DNA from: Lineus longissimus
Lineage: Eukaryota > Nemertea > Pilidiophora > Heteronemertea > Lineidae
Reading direction: 5' to 3'
NCBI RefSeq assembly: GCF_910592395.1
Contig: NC_088320.1
Span: 6,202,001-6,262,000 of the forward strand
DNA: 60,000 nucleotides
The position numbers were made by a program, and so were the translations under genes. Positions 45,001-57,000 of this stretch are shown here, piece by piece. A model generated the notes under the pieces. The model was not told the DNA's origin. It saw nothing but the letters and a program-made list of their open reading frames with translations, and searched no databases. Positions within the stretch are counted from its first letter, which is position 1. Every line of letters starts with the position of its first letter.

Positions 45001-48000
45001 AAATCGCTGCAGAAATGACAACATGATCACTTTGACCATCATCAGCAGCAATCACCGCTGCTTTATAGCACAGCCCTCATCTTGATGCTGTAGACCTATA
45101 AACTGACTATTTCTAATAGAAATCTGCCTCATTTTGATGTATCACCATGTTTCTCATACATTGGTCATTTTGGCTCCAATCCCTTCATTTTAGGTCACGG
45201 GTCCAGGACGAGGGGGAGGTGGGCCAGCAGTACATCATCATCACTATAACTATTCACCGTCACCGGGTCCGGGTCAAGGCCCGAGCGCAGCCCCGGCTGG
45301 AATGAACAACGTAACACATTTACCTCCATTAGATATGTAAGTATGAAACTTCAGCACTTGGTCATGCATAGCAGCTGTCAAATTCTAAAGTGACAACGTG
45401 AGGCCCTGTTACTCCAAGTGGAGCATAGGTCGCCAAGAAGATTTTTCCACTTCCCTCCTGTCCTGGGCATGAATTCTCTCAACTTAGGTCCAGTTCATCT
45501 CTATCATCCCCTAGCCCATGTTCTGTCTGACAACTTGTGCATCCTTTGCTCATAACGTGCGCAAAGTGAGGGATGCCAAATGTGATGGGGATGGTATGTT
45601 TAAAGCAGACACTTTGCGGTTGACAATTTTTGGTCCACTAACGAGTAGGCGGTACCTCCAAGTTGCGCATTTCACACAATTCAGACACCTTGTCTTTGGT
45701 CTGTTTTTCCGGGACGTGAAGTTGATCCAAGTTTTTGATAATACCCCGTCATTTTTGCAGGCGGCGGCGACCACCTGTGCAGCCATATCCGAATGAAGTA
45801 GAACCTTTACAACAGCCGCGAGGTAGGTGAACTTAAACCGAGTGTGCAGGGTATTTTACTGGTTATATTTAAGCTAAGTTGGCAGGGCAGGATGCTTTAC
45901 TGGTTATATTTAAGCTAAGTTGGCAGGAAAGGGTGCTTTACTGGTTATATTTAAGCTAAGTTGGCAGGAAAGGGTGCTTTACTGGTTATATTTAAGCTAA
46001 GTTGGCAGGAAAGGGTGCTTTACTGGTTATATTTAAGCTAAGTTGACAGGGCAGGGTGCTTTACTGGTTATATTTAAGCTAAGTTGGCAGGGCAGGGTGC
46101 TTTACTGGTTATATTTAAGCTAAGTTGGCAGGGCAGGGTGCTTTACTGGTTATATTTAAGCTAAGTTGACAGGGCAGGGTGCTTTACTGGTTATATTTAA
46201 GCTAAGTTGGCAGGGCAGGTGTTTTACTGGTTATAAGCTAGGTTGGCAGGGCAGGATGCTTTATTAAGTGTGCAGGGTGCTTTACAAAAATAAGTGTGCA
46301 TGAGCTTTCATCTCGATGCTTCCATTCCTGTCTTTAAGACTGAAGTAGAAAGTGACAGAGGTGTTTTGGGGAAATGATCCGTCATTGTAAAGGTTGGGGA
46401 AATAGATGGAGGTGATATAAATGGCTAGCTTTGCTGAGTGTCAAGAGTGCATTAACCCTCTCATTCTGGTAGTCTTGCTATCGTCTCGTAGATGTGATGG
46501 TGCATGTTTTCCGTCACATCTTTCTAAATCTTCAAGGTTCGTCGTATGCATACATTTCCTGACTGAGTCCATTAAAACAGCTTAGCGCATGGTGTTGACC
46601 AAGGCGTACAGATGTGGTTGAATGATTTCAACTCTCTCAAAACAAAAAATTATACGGCGGACCCAGTCTATCTCTTCTCTGTTTGGTTTGATGACTAACT
46701 ACCCACTTTTTCAGGTTATCAAGGTTACGGCGGTGGCAATGGTGGCTATGGCGGGGGTTATGACCAATACAATAGCGGAGGCGGATATTATTAACTCACT
46801 GTATTCTTTGTTTTCATTTTCAAAGCCGCATCAAACCAGAACACAAATTCAGTTGAAAATTCAAATAGTAACCTCAGTGGTCCGTTTATTCGGAGCTTGA
46901 CATGATAGGTGGTTATTTGGTTGAAAACGTGGCCTCACATAAGGGATACTGATGTGAGAAAAGTTGTGTGACGCTATCAGTTTGACAACAAATTCAGGTT
47001 CGCTGGCTGAAATGATCGGCCCATGCGAAATTGCAATGGCTGACTTCAGTACTCACTGGGGTTTATTTGCGTATAAGGTCTCAATGTGCTCAATTGATGT
47101 AAGGACAGTGTCCTCCCATTGCAGGAAGGTTAGTGAAAATGGATTGCATTGTGTCTGGATTGGTGCTGTTGTGGAAATATTTTCCTCAGTGATTTTTAAC
47201 AAACGTCAGATGATGTGGCCCTATAAAGCTATACACAGGAACATGAAGGGAACGTACAGTTGTCAGGAAGACATATCACCCATAACTCGTAACACTGAGT
47301 TTTTGTTGGGCCGTCGACATAGATATTTTGTTGAGACTGTGGATCATTTGAAGCACATTGCCACAGTCTTTCAAACCCTTCTTTGATAAATGTTGTGCTT
47401 GCCAGGGCAATCCTATTGTATGACTTTAGAATCTAAATTTGACAGGGATATTTCAAAGATCCGCTGTTTTTTACATCTTTTGACATTAGGCCACAAATCA
47501 TGACGTTTGTATAAAATTTATCGACATGGTATTTGGAAAAAGTGTCTTGCCAGAAGTTCAACATGTTATTCATCTTTTCTCTTATCTTATGAGGTAAAGT
47601 GGTACAATTATAACCCTACAATGCATAAAACAGCCTGCAGTGTGCATCAATGCACGTGGAGGCAATGAATTGAACCAGAGCTACAATTGTATCACCTGAC
47701 CTTACTTTGTTTAATAAGTGCATTTTAAGCTTTGGTTAAAAATGCTTTAGACCCACTACATCTGTGAATATTTAATGGGCAACTTTAACATAGTCAGAAC
47801 AATATTTTCATGTAGAAGCTAAGATTTCAGTATTGTTCCTGCTGGGGTGTTGCTCAAATTACTCAGAGGACGTTCTCTAGTAAAATATTCACAGGCGTAA
47901 AGAGGTTCGCAAAATGCTCTCTCATTGTAGCTGTAGTGAATTTAAAACACTTGGAAGTAGGGCGTATACAACTAGTTCTTTTAAAAGAACTGCTGGTGCC

Positions 48001-51000
48001 CCCTATGAACATCCAAGCTCATCGTTGCTGTGATAAAGTCAACAAGTGGGACAGCACATCGAATGGGTCGTTCGCCCAAATGATGCTGCCCCCTAGTGGC
48101 GACTTCTCTCGTTAGGTTGTAGGTTTACAGTGTATCCATCCGTCCAAAATCAATTTTTAACTCGCTGTTTATTTTGTGAACATAAAATATTGATTTGTAC
48201 ATTTGTACTGTCATGTTTGAATCATATCTTCTGATGAGAAATATAATATGAGCAGTCCTCATTGAACTCTGACCTATCAATACTTCAGTCTTCGCCATAA
48301 TCACCAAAGACTCTTGCCAAATATAAAATTTAGTTACGATTTCTCATAATTTATACATGTATATAAGTAGAGGACATTATTTTATTTATTGTACTTATAT
48401 CCTGCTCAGTAACTGACCACATCATTTTTGTTATAGATTGTAAAGGGAGGAGGGGCCTAACATCGCCTCTTTTCATTCCGATTCTATCAAGGCAGAGGAT
48501 ATTTTCTTTTCATCGTCTAAAAGCGTTCACCTCTGATGGTTTTGATACCTTGTTGGGGCAGGGACATTCAGTCATAGCTGCCAGTTTTGCTACCCAATTC
48601 TGATGTCACCAGTAGCACTAGGTATCTCGTAGCCTTTGCTAGCTCGATGGGTTGCTGCTAGGTATAACAAGTGAACCTCCCGTGACTCTGTCTGTCCCTG
48701 CATCAGCAATTTTATGCTTGGAAACATAAACAATTTAAACGTATTGACAAAAGGCTAAAGACTGCATCATAATAAAGTTCATCTGAATAAAAATCTCCAT
48801 GTTGTCCTTCAACTAGCCACTACACTGCCCCTCCTCCCTCCACTATAAGGTACTGTAAGTATGTGCTGTGTCAAAGGTTATGACCTTGAAACTCAATCTG
48901 AAACTCGACCTTGAACGTTCAAGGTCTAACTGCGGTTAAACTCCATTTGACCTTGAGTTTAACTCAATCTAGGTCACATTTGAGTGACCTTCAATTGTCA
49001 AGGTCGATCATACATGACCTTAGGTCTAAGATAGACTGAAGTTAACGTTCAACTACTTACTTGTCAACTTTTTACTCAGTTTATACAACAAATGAGGAAA
49101 TCAAATGTTTAGTTGTAAAAAAAGTTGTGTTGTCAAACTGTATATTTTTGTACAAAAATCTTGGAACTGGAAAAATAAACTTGATCAGTTTTATAATTGT
49201 GTGTTTCTTGTTATTTCAGGCTAATATTTCATATGCCTAACTGTCTAACATTTAGAAGTCCCTAGGCTTGTCGTTTCCCTAGTGATTTTTCTAACTTTGA
49301 CACAGCACGGTACTGGTACCCTTATACTGTAAACCCTTAAATTTTTGCGGGAATTCTATTTTTTATGGATTTTGCAAATACTAGTAACTGCCCTGATTTA
49401 TGAAAATAATATTTAGAAATTTTCGCAGATGCAAAAATTTAGTGGTTTACAGCCTCCCTATCCTCTCCTTTAGTTCCTCATAGTCTGGGCAGTTTTGTGT
49501 GACCATGGTTTTGGGTAATGAAATTTCCAATTCTGGCCACGAAATTTACTATTATCTCTCAAAATTTGCTTTGAACCCTTCCTCGCATCCCATAGTGCAT
49601 TCAAATCCCCCAAGTAAAACAAAACCAAAATACGGAATCCCAGTGAGATTTACGATTGTTGAAACCTCCTGGATGCACAGTGTAAGTACATGTAATCATT
49701 CTGTGATAATTGATATAGTTGACGATTGAAAGTGGTGCCTGTCTATTGACCATTTCACTGCCACAACACCCGGGATCTACCAGATCCGTACATTGTATTC
49801 CGCTGGCCAACAGTAATCCGCATTACAAAATTTCCCCCCAGTTCTGTTGTTAGCAATTCCCTTTTAAGTTAAAAAATACCCGATTTCACACAAGTTTAAC
49901 TCCTTTTATATACAGATATCGGGCCTACTACCCTTACCCAAACCTACCAACGGGCAAATGAACTGGTGACAAAACGTGGCTAAAATATGGCAACCGACCT
50001 CAGGATATGCCACTGAAGAGTGTCTATTCAATATATGCTCATATAAAGTATCATCCTTGAAAATCCACAGTCAGTCGTATGCCCCTCCCCTCGCACATTG
50101 ATAGTGCCGAGTGTTTGTCTGAGCTTCAGGATGATAAAGTATATGTATCCGCAGCAAAAGGATTGACGTCCCTCAGTGATTGGTAGCCGATTCTCACCAA
50201 CCTCTGCCTATCTAATTGGAAGTATTGCCTGATTTAAACTTGAGTTTAAAACAGGTTAAAACAGATATTAAAATGATAACTTGATTTCATCATTCCAGAT
50301 ACTAAAAGGGTCTGATGTTCAAAAGTGTTTTAACAAGCTAATTCCATATCTCACGATTTCATGAATGTTTTTTTCAGCGAGAATCCGACCGAAGCTTGTC
50401 CCACCAGGTGAGTGAAATACCTCGTTTTCAGACCAAAAATTGATAAATTGTCTTAATTAATAATGTGTTTATAAATAATTAATGATTGATTATCTTGATT
50501 GCTAGTAGTACATTGCATTTGGAAATTTGACTTTGATGTTGAAGAATTTGTTTTATTGTACAAAACGAGTTGTGCTAGTTTGGAAAATCAAGCTGTTGCA
50601 TTTATTTTGATACACCCAGTGTGGTATCATCAATACCAGTTGATATCTACCTTGTTGATGTTGTTAGTTCAGTTTTCTTATTCATTGATTACTGCTGATC
50701 ATATTTAATAGCATGTCTTGAATGCACAAGTACTAATCACACTTGTCGTGTAACCAGTAAGGACTATTGTCCTACATCGCACATTATTTTCAGCACCCAC
50801 TGCATATTTTAAGCATAGTTTTAAGCACTTTTTGCTATGTGCAACCATAAAGGAAAATGTATCTGATTTTCTTTACTTTAAGATCATGGCACAAACCAAG
50901 TGCACTGCTGCACCACCCATACAATTCTAGTGCACCACACATACAATTCTAGTGCACCACACATACAATTCTAGTGCACTACCCATCCAGATCTAGTGCA

Positions 51001-54000
51001 TCACCCATACATATTGAGTGCACCATGCACCCATACAGATCTAGTGTAGCCACTGCACAGATCTAGTGACCACCATTCCATTGCAGATCTAGTAACCGCC
51101 CTTCAGACCTAGTGCACTACCCTTACAGATCACCTTCATTGATCTTGGGCCCCACCCTTACAGATCTAGGGCACCATCACCAATACAGATCTAGTCCACT
51201 TCCTTAATAGATCTAGTGCTGCCTCTTTGCAGATCTCGTGCATCATATGTACAGATTTTGTCTGTGAACAGACAAATGCTGAGCACTGCACACTCCTGAC
51301 CCCCCCCCCATCCCATCCCTTTCTTCCCTGGCCCACATACCCCTTAAAATGTTTCAAAGGAGCCCTCAGTCTGGACCATCCGGCAATGTTTGTCAACTGT
51401 TTAAAGACGCTGTGTTATTCTTTCAGTACCTTTCACTCCACCTATGACCCCAGGTCTAAATCTTTTACCAAATACGTGTTGAGTTCTGAAGACTGTCCGC
51501 GTTGTTGACGCTTTAGAGTTTAGGAATTCGTCATTGTTTTGTGTGTCTGTCATAGTGATAGGTTAAGATCAGTGGTCCTGGTTTGCTAGCGGGCACTCAT
51601 GCAGTCTGCTATGGAGCATTTTTGCAACAGTTTCTCATGCTATTGGCTCCTGTGTCATGATTATGTTCTGCAATGCATCGCAAGGTACATTTACATGTGT
51701 TGCATGTTGACATCTGTTGAAGAAAAAAGCCAGTTGCATCATAATTTGATCAAAGAAACTCGGCCCATTTCATGCAACTCAGCTATTAGTCCCTCTGGTG
51801 ATATCATCGATAAATATAAATATGAATCAAATATCATTGTATGAATGTACTCTTTTATAAGTTGAAGTATCTAATCGTATGAATATAAAAATCGTAGCAA
51901 AACAAGATGTCGGGACTGGCTACAAATATGAGTAAAAAGGCCACCGTAAAAATATCATTGTTTCTCAAATAGTTGGTCTCCCTGGAGACGATCGTGAACC
52001 CATTATAGTCGGAGGCAAAGTTGTAGGATGTAAGTCTGCACACCATCCTTTTCCCTCCAATTCCTCTTTTATACCCACCTTCCTTTCCCGTATTTTCCTT
52101 TAATAACGCAGCTATCAACCTGTGTCTTGCACTCCCCCTCCTCAGCCTACACCAGACTCCGCAAAAATGTTGAAGCTTGGATTTGACCCCCACTTGGTGA
52201 AATCTTGTTGCAGCTAAAAGTTAATTTTCTAAAGGCCGGGTCTATTTGGCAAGCCGCTCGCCGAACAGGCATCTTTTTTTGTCCTGTTTGGAGAGCCTCT
52301 TGCCAAACAGTACTAAAAAGCCACCCTGTTCGGCCAGCCGGGCTTGCCAAACAGGTAAAAAATCTACCCTGTTTGGTGAGCTGGAGACTTTACCTTAATA
52401 TTAATGAGTTCGGCTCTCCATTCAGGACAAGAAAAAGTCGCTGTTAGGTAAGCCGGACTTGCCAAGTAGTCACTTCCTTTTTTAAAATCTTTTAACAGAT
52501 ACAGTTAGGCCTTTTAGTGAACATACCTCGAAATGGAGTCATACCACTTGGGCAAGGAGTGTTAAACTGATCCTGTTTTTGCGGAGGGGTTGTACAAGAC
52601 ATGCATTGATACCTGCATATTCTCACATGCTTAATATCAATAGTTTTATGCTGAAATCTATTAAACACTTCATGTTAGAGTAATGAAATTTGGATAATAG
52701 TGTATATATTGTGTGTGCATTGTACCTTTATTTCTAACAAGTCTAAATTCAGAGAAGTGCATTGTATAGTCACTCTAAAATATTGTCCTAACAACTGGCT
52801 TGAAAGTAAACTCCTTGCATTTTGGACTTGTGTTTTGTGTGTGTGTAATATTTAAGCTGCTCTCAATAATCTATAGTTTAACACATTTAAAGAGTTTTTC
52901 ATATTGTTCTCTCCAAAGGTAATTGAACTCAGGAATGTGACCAGATCACATTTACCAAAAGATAGTGGTGGTCATGACTGCCATGTTTTATGACGTCACA
53001 TGCACATGCTCCGAGTGCGCAGTTCATAACAAATTCTCTTGGCCAATCAGCACTTGCTTCTGTGACATGTGACATGCAAGATGTGACCTTGTCCATCCGA
53101 GAAGTGGACGAAATCGAATTAACATTCAGACATTTACATAAAACATATGGCAGACATGACTGATTGTCTCATTAGCCCTCAGTGCTGCCATCTGTGATTC
53201 AATCAGGTACCAACCAATTTCAGTAAAGGTTGTATTCTGCTCTGCAGGACTTTCACATGTGCCTTTGATAGTGGTGATAGACAAATAATCTCACGTGGTC
53301 TCTGCCGCGAAGCAGCCATTGATTCTTTTCGTTATCTCTTCCAGTCAAGACGCCAAAACCGGGCACCCCCCGGGCACCGACACCTAAGGAGGCGCCCCCC
53401 ACGCCGCCACCAGCAAAGAAGGAACCAAAAGTGTATCCGTTCCCCGGGTCGAGTTAGTATAACAGCTTCTTCTTTATATAAGGCCAATGAAATTTTATTT
53501 CGTGGTTCTCATCAGTCCCTCTACGGAAATTTGTGATGGTTTTCCTTCAACTTTCAGGTTTCATCACCGGTAAAACCGTGAATTTTCAGGTGAAAAACAC
53601 AAATTCATTGAAATTAATTGATCAGATAACTAGTGAGGGATTCGAAAATTGGAAAAGGCACACAGAATCTGTGCTGTTGAACCATCTTTTTGGGTCAACA
53701 TATTTTTAGTCAACGTCCATTTTCTCTGTGAAATCACCAAAATTTGAGTGCCATTTTCTTGTGCAATAGACTATAGACCACCACCCACTCCAAAATGTGA
53801 TCCCAGTATTGAAACCAAAATTTCAATATGTCCTGTATCTATTTTCAGAGGGCATGAGGAAACTGCGGCACACGTTCTATGCGGCGTTTTTCACGGCTGC
53901 GCTTAAACACGCAGCGAATAAGGTAAGGTAAAGTCAACCAGGATGGATGCTGAAATTAGAGTGTCATTTTGCCCCCCCCCCCCCGTGACCTTCAAGGAAA

Positions 54001-57000
54001 AAAACTTAAACAATTTCCAACTCCCCAAACCAAATCACTACCGGTTTGATCAGCCCAAACATCACCAGATGGCAGATGTCCATTTGGCAGCCGTCAGAAT
54101 ATTGAAGTATATACAAGGAACCACTGTGTTGAGCCTCGGGTTTATTCAGAAATTCTATCCTGGGTTCTCCCCGGGGTCGAACCCAATTGCTTGGGTGGCC
54201 AGACGCTTTGATGAGGTTTGGCTCCTCAAGCAATGTATGGTCCTCAAGCGATGTATGGCTCCTTAAGCAATGTATGGCTCCTTAAGCATTATGATCTCAT
54301 CAAGCAATGTATGGCAAATTACATTGCTCATTAAGCAATGTATGGCTCCTTAAGCATTATGAGGCTCATCGAGCAATGTATGGCTCCTCAAGCAATGTAT
54401 GGCTCCTCAAGCAATGTATGGCTCCTTAAGCAATGTATGGCTCCTCAAGCAATGTATGGCTCCTCAAGCAATGTATGGCTCCTCAAGCAATGTATGGCTC
54501 CTCAAGCAATGTATGGCTCCTCAAGCAATGTATGGCTCCTCAAGCAATGTATGGCTCCTCAAGCAATGTATGGCTCCTCAAGCAATGTATGGCTCCTCAA
54601 GCAATGTATAGCTCCTTAAGCATTATGAGGCTCCTCAAGCAATATGGTCACTTTCTCTTATTTGTAGAAAAAAGAAAACCAAGTCAGCGATGCCTTCATT
54701 TTCGGTATTCATCTGAAGGAGGTCATAGCTGCCCTACATCGTCTCTACCTCAACGTAAGCATAAACTGCACGCCGCACTGTAGCTCACTGTTTATTCCAC
54801 TCTTTAATTTCAGAGGAGAGAAAACCAAGTCAGCGATGTTTTTATTTTCGGCATTCATTTAAAGGAGGCCATCGCCGCGTTGCATCGGTTGTATTTGAAC
54901 GTAAGACGTTTTACCTGTCTGTCGCATTTTGTGTTTTTCCTGTCCTGTTTTATATGTCACCCCTGAAGGTAATAGGCTGTTTCGAGAACTAGAAATTGCA
55001 GAAATTGAAGTGTTCCTTAAGATTAAATGTCGTGGCACAAAAAGTAACATCCGTTAGAGACACAAAAGGTAACATTGGAACATTTTTATTTTCACAATCT
55101 CGTTTCTTTTTTACGTAAAACCTAAAGAAAATTTGTAATCCGCCAAAATAGTGAAAAAAATTTGGGGAAATTTTTGCAAATCACAAAACTAAAGTGGCAT
55201 GAACATTTTGCCGTTTACAGTAGACAATTTCTCCAAAGCCTCCGTCCTTAAGAGGGTCATTGACCTCAACTCGTCATGTGTTTCCCCAGCTTCCTGCTTT
55301 CAATTCATTTTGCCCCTGTCTCCTCCAATCATCGTAATCTTTTTCAGCGGGTGGTATGTTTTACCTCTTGGTGTGGTTATTTCGATGTTCCCTTGACCTC
55401 TTATGCAGATGCCTCCATTACAAATGCCTGTGCCTCATTTGAATAACATTGCACCTCCTTACCTTATATTTCACAAACTGCTACAAATTGCAACTACCTT
55501 ATCTACATAAACCTCCAGATGCCTGCATTACAAATGCCTGTGCCTCATTTAAATCATATACCTCTGTGCCTTGTTTACATAATGCCTATTATTTCTGCCT
55601 CATACGACAACCCATATCACCAAAATTAGCGTAAGCGCCCGGCAAATGAGCAATTTTTATCGCAGTGAATTGTGACAGTTATGGCTGCGATGGGTGATAA
55701 AAAGGTCACTCATCTGCAGGTAAAACCAGTAATCACAGGTAGCAACGATCACAGATTCTTGTTGCATGCACTTGCAATGACCACCGCAGATGAGAAACTT
55801 TTCACTGCATGTGACCATGATTGCAACTTGCACTGACAAAAATGGCTCATTTGCTGGTACTACTTAACCAGTACCTCATTACTTGTCATAAACTGCTGCC
55901 TATATGTTTTTGGTCAAGGACACGATAAGGTAAGAAAGATAAAATTGTCGATTATCGCAATCATCGCAATGGTTTAATTTTACTCAAAAAAAAACACAGC
56001 AAGAAATATTTGCACAATTAATTGCTTTAGACTGTTGCACTTGGTTAAAGCCTTCACAATGCACATCGCAAACTGTTTTCATCCCCAAAAAAGACCATTC
56101 CCCTCATTGTACCACCTGTCTTAACCAAAATTGTGTACACAATAACTCGGCATTTTCTTACCGATCTTATTCACAGCCAGATGGAAAGATTTACCCGATC
56201 TTACGGGATGGGATTGCCGTTGGCGCGCCAGATATGACGACACTCGTCGAGAACCCAAAAGGGGTACCCAAGTCGGATGAAATGTACAAGGAACTCACGT
56301 ACATTGTCGAGAACACTGTCTTTAATATAACAGAGATAATGGTGAGAATGAAGTTAAAATTTGGTTGATCAAAAATATGCAATCTGACCCAGTCGTGTAT
56401 GATTCAAACCAACTGGAGAGGATTCCCGTATTTTCTCTTCTATGGACGATGACAAGCCTTTTGGATCTAGCTTGGTAGCAGGAGGGTAAATTTCTTGAAA
56501 GAATTCCTTTTAGGTTTTTACAATATTAAAAAAATGTGGCCTAACCACAAGACTTTAAAAAATTTCTTTTTCAGCCAACAAGTGGCGTGTTGGGAACTCA
56601 TCGTAAAGCTGTCGTTTATGAGATGTTAAAGAACGGGAAGAAGTTCCCCAAGGGTTATTTCTGGCAGATTGAGAAGGAGTTACTCCAGTTTGACAAAAAC
56701 GAACGGACGATAAACGTCAAAAACAAAGAAGGATTATTGTTGCTTATGGGTGTTTATTTTGCGCGAGGCCTGGTTACAACGGTAAGTGTTTCTACTTTTG
56801 TGTATGCAGTTTTGAGTTCAGGTTAGTTAGATTTTTTTTCGCAGCCAAATCGATTTTTGCGACGATCTGTGAATGCAAAAAACTCAAATATAAGACGCAC
56901 CTGACCGAATACAGTATTTATTTCATTTTACTTATACAGTAGAACCTCTCTACTAAGGATACCCTCGGGACTAACAAGTGCTGTCCTTAATACAGAGGTG

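Noticed and set aside
46964-47386. 140-codon frame (plus) in the 3' UTR
   Set aside because: It lacks coding composition, there are no flanking splice sites that fit, and it lies after a stop and before poly(A) signals.
53943-54783. Frames with repeated MAPQAMYGSSSNVWLLKQC
   Set aside because: They are the translation of the 19-bp array, which cycles through all three frames.
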